A stretch of DNA of 64,000 bases from Filobacillus milosensis (GCF_004402015.1 NZ_SOPW01000002.1:186001-250000); one strand, 5' to 3'. Counted from the stretch's first letter, positions 42,244 through 51,716 are shown. The notes: a model not told the origin generated them from the letters alone. Translations and numbers: made by a program.

Positions 42244-43392
42244 TTACCACTCCGCTACTGTTCCGTCTTGATGTCGCCAAACCGGATTACGCCAGCGATG
42301 CCCTTTTTCAGCCACTTCTTTGACATAATCTTCGTTAATTGATATTCCTAATCCAGGATTTTTCGGCAGTCGAACATGCCCGTTCTCATAATCAAATACC
42401 GAGCGGTCCTCGATGTAATCTAATAAATCATTTCCTTTATTATAATGAATACCTAAACTCTGTTCCTGAATAAACGCATTGTGACTCGTTGCATCCACTT
42501 GTAAACAGGCCGCTAAAGCAATTGGACCAAGTGGGCAGTGAGGAGCCATTCCGACATCATATGCTTCAGCCATACTAGCAATCTTTTTCACTTCAGTAAT
42601 TCCACCTGCATGAGAAAGGTCTGGTTGAATGATATCGACATAACCATCTTCAAACAGCGGTTTAAAATCCCACCTTGAATACATTCTTTCACCTGTTGCG
42701 ATCGGGGTTGCCGTATGATTGGCAATCTCTCTTAATGCTTCATTATTTTCTGGTAAAACAGGCTCTTCAATAAACATCAAACGATAAGGTTCCAATTCCT
42801 TAGCCAGGATTTTTGCCATAGGTTTATGAACACGCCCATGAAAATCAATACCTATACCAATGTTTGGTCCTACTGCTTCTCGCACAGCAGCAACACGCGC
42901 AACCACTTGATCAATTTTTTCATACGTATCGATGTACTGTAATTCTTCAGTTCCATTCATCTTCACAGCATGGAAACCTTTATCGACGACCTCTTTCGCA
43001 GCCTGTCCGACATCAGATGGGCGGTCACCGCCAATCCATGAATATACTTTAATTGATTCACGGCAGGCGCCTCCCATTAATTCATAGATTGGTGCATTAT
43101 AATATTTACCTTTAATATCCCATAAAGCCTGGTCAATACCAGCAACTGCACTCATATGAATCGGTCCACCACGATAAAAACCAGAGCGATACATCACATT
43201 CCAATGGTCTTCAATGTGAAGCGGATTTTTACCAATTAAATAATCCTCTAATTCATGGACAGCTGATTTAACGGTTTCCGCACGCCCTTCAATGACAGGT
43301 TCTCCCCACCCGACAATACCTTCATCCGTTTCTACTTTTAAAAACAACCATCTTGGTGGTACGACGTATGTTGTTAGTTTAGTGATTTTCAA
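42244..43392 (-). CDS. dgoD: D-galactonate dehydratase DgoD
   Basis: Enolase-superfamily dehydratase that turns D-galactonate into 2-keto-3-deoxygalactonate. The sequence follows E. coli DgoD closely ([61 protein letters not shown]-like [51 protein letters not shown]). Metal ligands are the Asp of IDFHG and the Glu of IEEP and GER; His residues of FHG and PHCP act in catalysis. I choose TTG at 43392, 6 bases after GAGGTG, giving 382 residues as in E. coli. It starts one base after the aldolase stop. Confidence 0.94.
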   Translation of the reverse strand: MKITKLTTYVVPPRWLFLKVETDEGIVGWGEPVIEGRAETVKSAVHELEDYLIGKNPLHIEDHWNVMYRSGFYRGGPIHMSAVAGIDQALWDIKGKYYNAPIYELMGGACRESIKVYSWIGGDRPSDVGQAAKEVVDKGFHAVKMNGTEELQYIDTYEKIDQVVARVAAVREAVGPNIGIGIDFHGRVHKPMAKILAKELEPYRLMFIEEPVLPENNEALREIANHTATPIATGERMYSRWDFKPLFEDGYVDIIQPDLSHAGGITEVKKIASMAEAYDVGMAPHCPLGPIALAACLQVDATSHNAFIQEQSLGIHYNKGNDLLDYIEDRSVFDYENGHVRLPKNPGLGISINEDYVKEVAEKGHRWRNPVWRHQDGTVAEW

Positions 43393-43393
43393 G

Positions 43394-44041
43394 TTACTCA
43401 CCTCTTGCCTTGCGTATTTCTGCCTGGAAAGCTTCAGCAACCTCTCCAATGGATTGAATATCATTGTTTTCAATTGCTTTTTTATTAATTAGTGAACCAC
43501 CTACTCCTACGGCTACAGCACCATTCTGTATAAATTCGCCAACATTTTTCACATCGACTCCACCAGTAGGAATCATTGGAATATGCCCTAAGGGTCCTTG
43601 TAAATCTTTTAAGTAACCTGGTCCCACTGCTGAGGCAGGGAATATTTTCACTACATCAGCACCAGCCTGATGCGCTTCAACAATCTCTGTTGGTGTCATA
43701 ACGCCAGGAATTGAAATCGCATCACGGTCATTCGTCAACTTCACAACCTCTTTATCAAATGATGGTGAAAAAATAAACTTTGCACCGACATCTAAAGCTT
43801 GAGTTGCTTCTTCTGTTGTTAATACCGTACCTGCTCCGACCAGTGCCTGATCACCGAAACGGTCATTTAGCTCACGAATAGAACCATAAGCATCTTCACT
43901 ATCAACCGTTAGTTCAAGAACATTTACACCTGAATTAATTAGTGTTTCAACTAGCGGAAATAATTGCTTCTTAGGTACTCTCCTTAAAACCGCAACCACT
44001 CCCGATTGCTTTAACTTTTCTAAGTTATTCAACTTACTCAT
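43394..44041 (-). CDS. eda: 2-keto-3-deoxy-6-phosphogluconate/galactonate aldolase
   Basis: Class I aldolase of 215 residues that splits KDPG or KDPGal into pyruvate and glyceraldehyde-3-phosphate. The Schiff-base Lys is in DVVKIFPAS (about residue 133) and the catalytic Glu in VLELTVDS (about 44); VGAGTVLT and PTGGVDVKN complete the active site. Because it is coupled with dgoD it may act mainly on KDPGal. The KDG-type kinase needed between the two steps may be the PfkB protein at 56968. It is the first gene of a four-gene operon; the repeat element at 44115 lies upstream. Confidence 0.93.
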   Translation of the reverse strand: MSKLNNLEKLKQSGVVAVLRRVPKKQLFPLVETLINSGVNVLELTVDSEDAYGSIRELNDRFGDQALVGAGTVLTTEEATQALDVGAKFIFSPSFDKEVVKLTNDRDAISIPGVMTPTEIVEAHQAGADVVKIFPASAVGPGYLKDLQGPLGHIPMIPTGGVDVKNVGEFIQNGAVAVGVGGSLINKKAIENNDIQSIGEVAEAFQAEIRKARGE

Positions 44042-44114
44042 GCTGAACCTCCTCTTAAAGGAAAGATTAGTTTTGATTTATTAAGAAATAATAATGAGTT
44101 GTTGTATGGTGATG

Positions 44115-44273
44115 AGCGAAGGTGGCGACTCCTGGTCGACTAGAATCGGCCACGTCCTGCGCCTGCGATTACTCGGCGCAAATAAAAGCAAAGAAGTAAT
44201 GCAAGTAGCATTTGTGGCCAACGTCGACACTTGAACGTCCTGTTCTTCGGAAAGCGTCCACTGAAAGCGATTC
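44115..44273 (+). repeat. G+C-rich modular palindromic element, copy 3 (mosaic form)
   Basis: Same orientation as copy 1. It keeps the first end (AGCGAAGGTGGCGACTCCTGG) only in part as quoted and the last end (GGAAAGCGTCCACTGAAAGC), but the central block is missing. It contains the nested module seen in copy 2: GTCGAC (44135), GGCCAC (44148), GTGGCC (44214), GTCGAC (44223). Between the inner arms about 60 unrelated bases are inserted. It lies between the TRAP operon terminator and the aldolase operon. Confidence 0.82.
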
Positions 44274-44309
44274 ACCATAACAACAACAAACCTATAAAAT
44301 AAAAAGATA

Positions 44310-44339
44310 ACTGACAGAACGGTTATCCACTCTGTCAGT
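44310..44339 (-). terminator. Terminator of the TRAP transporter operon
   Basis: ACTGACAGA (44310-44318) and TCTGTCAGT (44331-44339) form a perfect 9 bp stem. The minus-strand RNA then runs into UAUCUUUUUAUUUU. It lies just after the dctM stop. Confidence 0.85.
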
Positions 44340-44347
44340 CAACATTT

Positions 44348-45628
44348 TTAATCCCCAAACGAAATTAACCATAATGAAATCTCAGGTATGAAAATAATCA
44401 TTAGCACCGAAAACACCATCGCCACGAAAAACGGAAAAACCGCTTTAGAGATCCGTTCAATCGATAATCCTGATATTCCTGAGCCAACAAACAAATTAAC
44501 TCCCAGAGGTGGCGTAATAAACCCAATAGCCAAGCTAACAACCATAATAATACCGAAATGAATTGGGTCATAACCAATATTCATTGCAATCGGTAACAGA
44601 ATGGGTGTCAAGATAATGATGGCTGCTAACGTATCCATGAAACAACCAACCAATAATAACAACGCGGTAATTAATAAAATTAAAACGATTTTATTTTCCG
44701 TCAGTGATAACATCCATTCAGCTATTTGATTTGGAATCTGTTCAATCGTTAATAATTTACCAAATGCAGTTGCTGTTCCTACAATAATTAGCACAGTAGC
44801 TGTAGTTAATGAAGAATCAGCAATTAACTTAGGCAGGTCTTTCAATTTCAATTCTCGATATAAGAAAAAGCCTGAAATTAATCCATAAACAACTGCGACA
44901 ACAGCTGCTTCTGTCGGTGTGAAGTAACCACCATAAATACCACCTAATATAATAATTGGAATAACCATAGCCCATTTTGCTTCCCAAAAAGTACTGAGAA
45001 CATAGCTTAGGCTTGTACTTTCAATCGTTCCTTTATAACCTTTTTTCTTAGAATAAATATAAGCCCAAGTCATTAGACCTACACCTACTAAAATACCCGG
45101 TAAGATCCCGGCGATGAACATGTCACCTACTGATGCGCCTCCAGTAACACCATAAATAACCATTGGTATACTAGGAGGAATAATAACCCCAATAGAACCT
45201 GCTGCCGCAACTGTAGCAGTTGCAAAAGGCTTATCGTATCCTTTACGTACCATGGCTGGAATCATGATCGACCCAATTGCCGCAACAGTTGCAGGTCCAG
45301 AACCTGAAATTGCAGCGAAAAACATACACGTTATTATCGTTGCGATAGCAAAACCACCCGTTTTACTACCAACTAACGCATTAGCAAAATTAAATAGACG
45401 TTCTGAAATACCACCTTTACCCATAATTTCACCTGCAAGGATGAAAAATGGTACCGCCATGATCGGAAAAGAATCAAGAGATGTAATTAATTCTTTCATC
45501 AAGAAGAGGATGGGAACAGATTCAGAATATACAATTGTGACCAGCGTGGATAAACCTAACGCTATACCGATCGGCACACTTAGTAATAAAAACAGCGCAA
45601 AACTACCGAACAGGACCGCTACTGTCAT
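44348..45628 (-). CDS. dctM: TRAP transporter large membrane subunit DctM
   Basis: Sodium-coupled permease of a tripartite periplasmic-type transporter, 426 residues with about twelve hydrophobic segments. DctM motifs include GKGGISERLFNFANALVG, SGSGPATVAAIGSIMIPAM, IIPPSIPMVIYG, FTPTEAAVVAVVYG and FITPPLGVNLFV. Its ATG overlaps the end of dctQ by 26 bases, behind AGGAGGAG. With DctP and DctQ it takes up an organic or sugar acid using a sodium gradient, which suits a saline habitat. The gluconate/galactonate genes around it suggest a hexonate. Confidence 0.93.
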   Translation of the reverse strand: MTVAVLFGSFALFLLLSVPIGIALGLSTLVTIVYSESVPILFLMKELITSLDSFPIMAVPFFILAGEIMGKGGISERLFNFANALVGSKTGGFAIATIITCMFFAAISGSGPATVAAIGSIMIPAMVRKGYDKPFATATVAAAGSIGVIIPPSIPMVIYGVTGGASVGDMFIAGILPGILVGVGLMTWAYIYSKKKGYKGTIESTSLSYVLSTFWEAKWAMVIPIIILGGIYGGYFTPTEAAVVAVVYGLISGFFLYRELKLKDLPKLIADSSLTTATVLIIVGTATAFGKLLTIEQIPNQIAEWMLSLTENKIVLILLITALLLLVGCFMDTLAAIIILTPILLPIAMNIGYDPIHFGIIMVVSLAIGFITPPLGVNLFVGSGISGLSIERISKAVFPFFVAMVFSVLMIIFIPEISLWLISFGD

Positions 45629-46163
45629 CTGTCATCTCCTCCTCTTCTTCTATAATACGTTCACGTTCATCTGCCACATCTATCTTTTCTTTACCTATCA
45701 ACATCATAATTTGATGATACATATTTTGTAATAACCTCAGCACCGTCAGCCCCATGCCAATTGGTGCAGCTAGGTAGACAAGTCCCATCTCTATGTGCAG
45801 AGCAGGGGATTGCTGCCCTAACCTTAATAGATTTGAAGATATTTCTGTACCATAATAAACAACTAAAGCTGCAAACACTAAGAATAAAATATTTGCCAAT
45901 AATGACAGAACTATTTTCCATTTACCTTTTAATAAAATAAGTAACACGTCAACTTTTATATGACGTTGCTTTTTCACACCATAACTAATCCCAATATACA
46001 CAAGCCAGATAAAACAATAACGCCCCAACTCTTCTGACCAAGATAAAGAGTTCCCAAATTCTCTCATCACAACTTGTAGAAAGATCACAGCAGTCATTAC
46101 ACTACCGAATATAATTAAAAGCCATTCTTCTAGATGCTGTTCAATTTTTCTCAGTACATTCAT
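45603..46163 (-). CDS. dctQ: TRAP transporter small membrane subunit DctQ
   Basis: Four-helix subunit of 186 residues that links the binding protein to DctM. Typical DctQ sequences are FLQVVMREFGNSLSWSEELGRYCFIWLVYIG in part (SWSEELGRY), GVKKQRHIKVDVLL and the C-terminal helix with VYLAAPIGMGLTVLRLLQ. A charged tail rich in Glu follows. It stands between the binding-protein gene, from which a stem-loop separates it, and dctM. Confidence 0.92.
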   Translation of the reverse strand: MNVLRKIEQHLEEWLLIIFGSVMTAVIFLQVVMREFGNSLSWSEELGRYCFIWLVYIGISYGVKKQRHIKVDVLLILLKGKWKIVLSLLANILFLVFAALVVYYGTEISSNLLRLGQQSPALHIEMGLVYLAAPIGMGLTVLRLLQNMYHQIMMLIGKEKIDVADERERIIEEEEEMTDDSSGPVR

Positions 46164-46217
46164 GTCTTCACCTCAATACTTACCAATTTCCCCCAAAAGA
46201 GTGTTTTTCAATATGGC

Positions 46218-46253
46218 AAAACTCTTGCCGCCAACATGGACAGCAAGAGTTTT
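46218..46253 (-). terminator. Stem-loop between dctP and dctQ
   Basis: AAAACTCTTGC (46218-46228) and GCAAGAGTTTT (46243-46253) form a perfect 11 bp stem with a 14-base loop. No U-tract follows on the minus strand, so an mRNA-protecting role that raises dctP over dctQ-dctM is more likely than full termination. Confidence 0.6.
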
Positions 46254-46273
46254 AGGTGGGGGCTTATTCTTAT

Positions 46274-47329
46274 TTATTCACTTTGTGCGTTTTCAACAGC
46301 TTCCATGATACCTTCTACAGTTTCTGCTCCGATATCATCTTTGAACTCATCAATTGCTGGCTGTACTGCTTCTACCATTCTTTGACGTTCTTCGTCGCTG
46401 ATTTCTGTGAATTCCATACCTTCATCTTGTAGAGATTGTAGGTACTTTTCATTAGCTTCACGGTTAAGTTTGATTTGGTGCTCACCAGCTTCTTTCGCTG
46501 CATCTCTGACGACTTGTTGCTCTTCTTCAGTTAATCCATCGTAGAACTGTTTGCTCATTAAGAAAACAAACGGGCTGTAAACGTGGTGTGTATCTGAAAC
46601 ATAATCTTGAACTTCATAGAAGTTTTCTAAATAGATTGTTGCATAAGGGTTTTCTTGTCCATCAACTGTACCCTGCTGTAATGCTGTGAATAACTCTGTG
46701 AAAGCCATTGGTGTTGGGTTAGCACCAAGCTCTTTAAAAGCTGCTAAGTGCAGGTCATTTTCCATTGTACGAATTTTTAGACCTTCAAAATCTTCTAACG
46801 TTTCAACTGGACGCACACTGTTTGTTAAGTCACGGAAACCGTTTTCCCAGTAAGCAAGACCAACTAGATCTTTTTCTTCTAATTTTTCAAGTAAACCTTG
46901 CGCTACATCTCCAGCTAATACTTCATCCGCTACTTCTTCACTTGGGAATAGGAATGGGATATCAAATACGCTGAATTCAGGAACAAAGTTAGCAATAGGT
47001 GCTGTAGAAGGAATAGTTACTTCCTGAGTACCTAATTGTAATGCTTCTGTCATCGAACGGTCGTCACCTAGCTGACCACTGTGGTAAGTTTCAACTGTAA
47101 TATCAGTTTCAGCTTCTACTAACTCTTTGAACTTTAATAATCCTTTGTACTGTGGGTGATCCGAGTTTAGACCAATACCTGCACGGATTGTTTTCTCGCC
47201 GCCTTCATTTTCTGAAGCGCTTTCATTTTCACCATTCTGATTGTCTGTACCTTCTTCATCTCCACCGCCACAAGCAACTAAAAATAGTGCTAAAAGTGAT
47301 AGTGATAGGATAAGCAAGAATTTTTTCAC
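46274..47329 (-). CDS. dctP: TRAP transporter substrate-binding lipoprotein DctP
   Basis: Lipid-anchored binding protein of 351 residues. The lipobox ALFLVACGGG gives an acylated Cys near residue 20, followed by an acidic Gly/Glu/Asn linker. The DctP fold is seen in IGLNSDHPQYKGLLKFKELVE as parts, YHSGQLGDDRSMTEALQLG, LAYWENGFRDLTNSVRPV, and the ligand Arg region GLKIRTME. TALQQGTVDGQENPYATI is the family hallmark. The ligand is unknown, probably a sugar acid from the context. It follows gnd by 40 bases and is probably co-transcribed with it. Confidence 0.93.
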   Translation of the reverse strand: MKKFLLILSLSLLALFLVACGGGDEEGTDNQNGENESASENEGGEKTIRAGIGLNSDHPQYKGLLKFKELVEAETDITVETYHSGQLGDDRSMTEALQLGTQEVTIPSTAPIANFVPEFSVFDIPFLFPSEEVADEVLAGDVAQGLLEKLEEKDLVGLAYWENGFRDLTNSVRPVETLEDFEGLKIRTMENDLHLAAFKELGANPTPMAFTELFTALQQGTVDGQENPYATIYLENFYEVQDYVSDTHHVYSPFVFLMSKQFYDGLTEEEQQVVRDAAKEAGEHQIKLNREANEKYLQSLQDEGMEFTEISDEERQRMVEAVQPAIDEFKDDIGAETVEGIMEAVENAQSE

Positions 47330-47369
47330 TTAAAACATCCCCTTTAATAAAATTTTAAAATTAATTTGA

Positions 47370-48266
47370 TTATTTCTTAACAACTGCATGTCCACCAAAC
47401 TCATTACGTAAGGCTGCAACAACTTTCCCGGAGAACGTATCATTCTCTTGTGAACGGTAGCGCATCATCAATGACATTGCAATAACTGGTGCTGCCATTT
47501 CAAATTCAATAGCGCTTTCAACTGTCCACTTACCTTCTCCTGAAGAATTCATGACACCTCTAATGGATTCAAGATTAGCATCCTTAGAAAATGCATTTTC
47601 CATTAGTTCAATTAACCATGAGCGAATAACTGAACCATTATTCCAAACTTTAGAGACAGCTTCATAATCATAATCGTATGGGCTCTTTTCAAGGATTTCG
47701 TAACCCTCTGCAATTGCTTGCATCATTCCATATTCTATACCATTATGGACCATTTTCAGGAAGTGACCACTACCATTCGGCCCTGTGTAAAGATAACCGT
47801 TTTCAACGGCAGTGTCTCTGAATATTGGCTCGATTTGTTTAAACTGTTCCTGGTCCCCACCAATCATATAGTTTCCACCTTGACGAGCACCTTCAGTTCC
47901 ACCGCTTGTTCCGACATCGAAAAAGTAAATTCCTTTTTCCTGTAAGTATTCACCTAGACGAAGACTTTCCTTATAGTTGGAGTTACCGCCATCTATGATT
48001 CGATCCCCTTCATCTAAATGTTCGGCTAGCTCTTTAACGACCTGTTCGGTAATCTCACCTGCCGGAACCATCACCCATAGAGTTCTAGGCGTTTCCAGCT
48101 GTGTTACAAGTTCTTCCAAGCTATTTGTTCCCGTTGCACCTGCATCCGAGATTGTTTGGACTTGGTCTGTATTTACATCATTTGCTACGACTTGGTGTCC
48201 ATGGTCCATGAGATTTAAAGCTAAGTTGTATCCCATTTTCCCAAGACCAACTAATCCAACTTGCAT
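47370..48266 (-). CDS. 6-phosphogluconate dehydrogenase, short NAD-type (YqeC/GntZ-like)
   Basis: Oxidative decarboxylase making ribulose-5-phosphate from 6-phosphogluconate. The N-terminal Rossmann motif VGLVGLGKMGYNLALNLMDHG, WVMVPAG, IIDGGNSNYKES and the catalytic Lys region HFLKMVHNGIEYGMMQA are all clear. Length 298 matches the short prokaryotic type, not the 470-residue Gnd. The Asp-rich residues after the Gly motif (VVANDVN) favour NAD over NADP. Together with gluconokinase (49319) it gives a complete gluconate to pentose-phosphate route. It is divergent from the RpiR-gntK operon. Confidence 0.93.
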   Translation of the reverse strand: MQVGLVGLGKMGYNLALNLMDHGHQVVANDVNTDQVQTISDAGATGTNSLEELVTQLETPRTLWVMVPAGEITEQVVKELAEHLDEGDRIIDGGNSNYKESLRLGEYLQEKGIYFFDVGTSGGTEGARQGGNYMIGGDQEQFKQIEPIFRDTAVENGYLYTGPNGSGHFLKMVHNGIEYGMMQAIAEGYEILEKSPYDYDYEAVSKVWNNGSVIRSWLIELMENAFSKDANLESIRGVMNSSGEGKWTVESAIEFEMAAPVIAMSLMMRYRSQENDTFSGKVVAALRNEFGGHAVVKK

Positions 48267-48357
48267 TTGGTAACCCCTTTCATAAAAATAAAAACTGAGT
48301 AATGAAAATTTATTTCTTGATTTTGATTATACAATAAATTTTTCTTTAATCAAGAGA

Positions 48358-48376
48358 TGAATTAAAATTTTTTTCA
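48358..48376. promoter_or_regulatory. Possible RpiR-type dyad between gnd and the RpiR regulator gene
   Basis: TGAATTAAAATTTTTTTCA has inverted TGAA/TTCA ends around an A/T core and lies in the 180-base gap between two divergent units. A second TGAAA...TTTC arrangement starts at 48303. The position suits autoregulation, but the A+T-rich surroundings make this weak evidence. Confidence 0.3.
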
Positions 48377-48446
48377 TAAATATTACTTCAGTTTAAAAAT
48401 AATTTCATATACACTATAAATAGATTTAATTGTCGGAGGGATTATA

Positions 48447-49304
48447 GTGAATGACACAACTAACAAACATGTACTTAACCGCATTCGAGGTTCTATGACG
48501 CAATTTAGTGAGAAAGAAAAAAAGATTGCTACATATATATTGCGGAATCCTCAATTAATTATCCATACCACCATCAATCAAGTTGCCGATGACCTTGAAA
48601 TTGCCGAAGCTACGGTCTTCCGCTTTTGCAGGAGATTAGGTTTTAAAGGTTACCAGGCGTTGAAAATTGCACTTGCATCAGAGATTGTTGCTCCTATTGA
48701 AGATATTCATGAGGAAATTAACGAAAATGATACACCTTTGGAAGTGACTGAAAAGGTATTTCAATCCAATATTAAAGCGATTGAACGAACCAGGGAAATT
48801 CAGAACTCAGACACAATTGAAACAATAGTTGATAAGTTATTAAAATCAGAAGGGGTTTATTTCTTTGGAAACGGTGGATCTGGTGTTGTTGCACAGGATG
48901 CCCAACATAAATTCCTGCGTCTGGGATTAAATTCACACGTTTATACAGATTCCCACCTTCAACTAATGGCCGCTTCTCAATTAACTGAAAATAATATGGC
49001 TTTCTTCATTTCACATACCGGGGCAAATATTGACCTTTTAGATGTTGTAGATGTTGTGAAAGAAAACGGTGCTTTTACCGTAGCTATTACAAACTTTGCT
49101 AAATCACCGTTGTCTGAGGCTGTTGACTTGGCATTGTATACAGTCTCAGAAGAAACAGAATATCGTACAGAAGCTCTGGCTTCTAGAATTGCTGAGTTAA
49201 GTATTATTGATGCACTTTATGTCAACTATCATATTAAAAATCTTGAATATTCAAAGGCAGCGGTTAAACGCATGCGTAATGCTATTTCCAAAAAACGCTT
49301 ATAA
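48447..49304 (+). CDS. RpiR-family regulator of gluconate genes
   Basis: Regulator of 285 residues with an N-terminal RpiR helix-turn-helix (QVADDLEIAEATVFRFCRRLGFKGYQALK) in parts, and a C-terminal SIS domain (YFFGNGGSGVVAQDAQHKF, FFISHTGANIDLLDVVDVV) that probably senses 6-phosphogluconate or a related phosphosugar. The start is GTG behind GGAGGG with 6-7 bases spacing. It is co-transcribed with gntK (14 bases apart) and divergent from gnd-dctPQM, so it likely controls both. A second RpiR protein of the window is MurR at 5894. Confidence 0.9.
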   Translation: MNDTTNKHVLNRIRGSMTQFSEKEKKIATYILRNPQLIIHTTINQVADDLEIAEATVFRFCRRLGFKGYQALKIALASEIVAPIEDIHEEINENDTPLEVTEKVFQSNIKAIERTREIQNSDTIETIVDKLLKSEGVYFFGNGGSGVVAQDAQHKFLRLGLNSHVYTDSHLQLMAASQLTENNMAFFISHTGANIDLLDVVDVVKENGAFTVAITNFAKSPLSEAVDLALYTVSEETEYRTEALASRIAELSIIDALYVNYHIKNLEYSKAAVKRMRNAISKKRL

Positions 49305-49318
49305 AGGATGTATCATTA

Positions 49319-50794
49319 ATGAAGTATGTATTAGGACTAGACATCGGCACAACAAGCTCTAAAGCCATTTTATTTCAACGAGATGGAACGGTAGCAGCAG
49401 AAAATGAACAGCCTTACCCGATCCTTCATCCCAATAACGGATGGGCAGAACAGAGTCCGACACAAATAGAAGATTCAACAATCGAAGCAGTCCGCCAAGT
49501 CACACAATCCATTAACCGAACTGAATTAATAGGCATTGGCCTTTCAACAGCTATGCATTCGTTAATATGTATCAATAAAAATGGACAAGCCTTATCAAAT
49601 GCGATCATCTGGGCAGATAGCCGAAGTTCAGATGAGTCTTCGATTTTAAATCGTAAACACCCGAATATCTATTTATCAACTGGGACCCCATTACATCCAA
49701 TGAGCCCTTTAGCTAAGTTAGTTTGGATGAAAAACAATGATGTTAAACCATATCATGAAGCTGATTATTTTGTTTCTGTAAAAGAATATTTATTATATCG
49801 TTGGTTTGGTGAAAAGATTGTTGACTATTCCATGGCAGCTGCAACTGGATTATTCAACATCCACGATTTAAAGTGGGATCAACAGGCATTAGTCCAAGCT
49901 GGAATTGAAGAACAAAGATTGTTTGAACCAGTGTCCCCTTTTACTAAAATCACAAAGATGAATCCTAATATTGCTGATAAAATGGGGATCTCCAATCATA
50001 CTCCTCTGGTCATTGGTGGAAGTGACGGACCTTTAGCCAACCTGGGAATCGGCGCTATAAACCCAGGTGAAACAGCCATCACTATAGGTACGAGCGGTGC
50101 TATTAGACAATTTTCTGACCAGCCTTTATTAGACGAAAAACAAGAAGTTTTCTCCTATTCATTTACTGATAACTTATGGATTACCGGCGGACCAACTAAT
50201 AATGGCGGCATTGTCATGAAATGGGTACAAGATCTTCTATCAGGTGATGGTAAACAGTACAGTGTGGATGACTTAAATCAACTAGCAGGAAAAGTATCAC
50301 CTGGTGCTGAACAATTATTATTTTTACCATACTTAAATGGTGAACGTGCACCATTCTGGGATGCCAACGCGAAAGGCAGTTATATTGGGCTTCAGCCGCG
50401 TCATCAAAAAGAACATCTCATAAGAGCAAGTATGGAAGGAGTCATTTTCTCTATATATCACATTGGACATGCATTAGAGCGACTTGGAAATCAACATGAT
50501 GTGATTTACGCAAGTGGTGGTTTTGCCCGGTCGTCATTATGGCTGCAGATATTAGCTGATACGTTCGGCAAACCAGTAAAAATCCCAGCAAGTCATCAAA
50601 GCTCTGCATGGGGCGCTGCTTGGGTAGGATTAATGGCGATAGAGGGTTATAAACTTGAAGACATCAAACAGTCCATTCCAATGAAACAAGAGATTGAACC
50701 TAACGTTAACCACCATGAGGTTTATCAAAAACAATTCACTATTTACAAAGAACTCTACGATAAATTAAAAGACACTTTTAATCAATTAAATTAA
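49319..50794 (+). CDS. gntK: Gluconokinase GntK (FGGY family)
   Basis: FGGY carbohydrate kinase of 491 residues phosphorylating gluconate. N-terminal motif GLDIGTTSSKAILFQRDG, AEQSPTQIEDS, GIGLSTAMHSLICINKNG, IIWADSRS, the phosphate loop AITIGTSGAIRQ, GGPTNNGGIV, and the C-terminal YASGGFARSSLWLQILAD mark the gluconokinase branch. It is downstream of the RpiR gene and works with the 6-phosphogluconate dehydrogenase encoded on the other side. A strong bidirectional terminator follows. Confidence 0.93.
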   Translation: MKYVLGLDIGTTSSKAILFQRDGTVAAENEQPYPILHPNNGWAEQSPTQIEDSTIEAVRQVTQSINRTELIGIGLSTAMHSLICINKNGQALSNAIIWADSRSSDESSILNRKHPNIYLSTGTPLHPMSPLAKLVWMKNNDVKPYHEADYFVSVKEYLLYRWFGEKIVDYSMAAATGLFNIHDLKWDQQALVQAGIEEQRLFEPVSPFTKITKMNPNIADKMGISNHTPLVIGGSDGPLANLGIGAINPGETAITIGTSGAIRQFSDQPLLDEKQEVFSYSFTDNLWITGGPTNNGGIVMKWVQDLLSGDGKQYSVDDLNQLAGKVSPGAEQLLFLPYLNGERAPFWDANAKGSYIGLQPRHQKEHLIRASMEGVIFSIYHIGHALERLGNQHDVIYASGGFARSSLWLQILADTFGKPVKIPASHQSSAWGAAWVGLMAIEGYKLEDIKQSIPMKQEIEPNVNHHEVYQKQFTIYKELYDKLKDTFNQLN

Positions 50795-50799
50795 ATATA

Positions 50800-50836
50800 A
50801 AAATGGTAGCACGCATCGTTAACGTGCTACCATTTT
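50800..50836. terminator. Bidirectional terminator between gntK and the FAH-family gene
   Basis: AAAATGGTAGCACG (50800-50813) and CGTGCTACCATTTT (50823-50836) form a perfect 14 bp stem with a 9-base loop and T runs on both strands. Confidence 0.93.
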
Positions 50837-51681
50837 TATTTCACTTGATTTACTAATTCTCCAATACCTTCTATTGAGATTTTTATTGTGTCTCCACTTT
50901 TCAAAAATTTGGGCGGGTTGAAACCTTTACCAACACCACTTGGAGTACCTGTTGCTATAATATCTCCCGGTTCAAGAGTAGTGCCTTCAGATAACGCTTC
51001 GATTAATTCATCGATCGGAAAAATCATCTCCTTCGTATTCCCATTCTGCCTCAACTCATCATTAACGTACGTTTGGACTTTGAGGTTTTGCGGATCTTCA
51101 ATATGATCTTTCGTCATAATATAAGGCCCTAGTGGTGCAAATGTATCTAAGGATTTTCCTCGATAAAATTGCTGGTGCTTCTTCTGTAAATCTCTGGCTG
51201 TCACATCATTTAAGATAGTGTATCCAAAAATATAATCCTGAGCTTCTTCTCTTTTTATATCCTTCCCAAGTTTACCAATAACAACAGCCAGCTCACCTTC
51301 ATAATCCAGCTGACTGGTGAAATTGGCATGAGCCATAATATTTTTTTCATGTGCAATAATCGAATTGGGTGACTTCGTAAATACAACAGGGTATTCAGGT
51401 ACCGAATCTGGATTATGAGTCGTCATCTCATAAGCATGTGCTTTATAGTTTTTCCCAATACACATGATGTTCTTCTTAGGATAGATGGGTGGTAATATTT
51501 CAATACTTTCAGACTCAACGAACTTATTTAAATCCTTTTTCAGGTTTAAGTGATCATAATTTTCAATCACAGATAATAATGTCGGGAAATGAGTCATTAA
51601 TTGATCAGAGTAATAAATGCCTTCCTCATATTTCACTCCCCAATATTCGGTTTCACGGTAACGAAACGATAGTAATTTCAT
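50836..51681 (-). CDS. Fumarylacetoacetate hydrolase-family protein
   Basis: Member of the FAH family (hydrolases, decarboxylases or isomerases of 2-oxo/acylpyruvate compounds), 281 residues. The metal-binding core is visible: YPVVFTKSPNSIIAHE, the Glu pair of LDYEGELAVVIGK, GYTILNDVTARDLQKKHQQFYRGKSLDTF in parts, and EPGDIIATGTPSGVGKG. An N-terminal domain of about 65 residues precedes it. Candidate substrates are acylpyruvates or 2-keto-3-deoxy sugar acids, the latter being attractive beside the sugar-acid genes. AGGGAGGTGG lies before the ATG. It is 35 bases downstream of the aldo/keto reductase gene. Confidence 0.88.
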   Translation of the reverse strand: MKLLSFRYRETEYWGVKYEEGIYYSDQLMTHFPTLLSVIENYDHLNLKKDLNKFVESESIEILPPIYPKKNIMCIGKNYKAHAYEMTTHNPDSVPEYPVVFTKSPNSIIAHEKNIMAHANFTSQLDYEGELAVVIGKLGKDIKREEAQDYIFGYTILNDVTARDLQKKHQQFYRGKSLDTFAPLGPYIMTKDHIEDPQNLKVQTYVNDELRQNGNTKEMIFPIDELIEALSEGTTLEPGDIIATGTPSGVGKGFNPPKFLKSGDTIKISIEGIGELVNQVK

Positions 51682-51716
51682 TCCCCCGTTCCACCTCCCT
51701 TTTTGGTTTATTTTAT

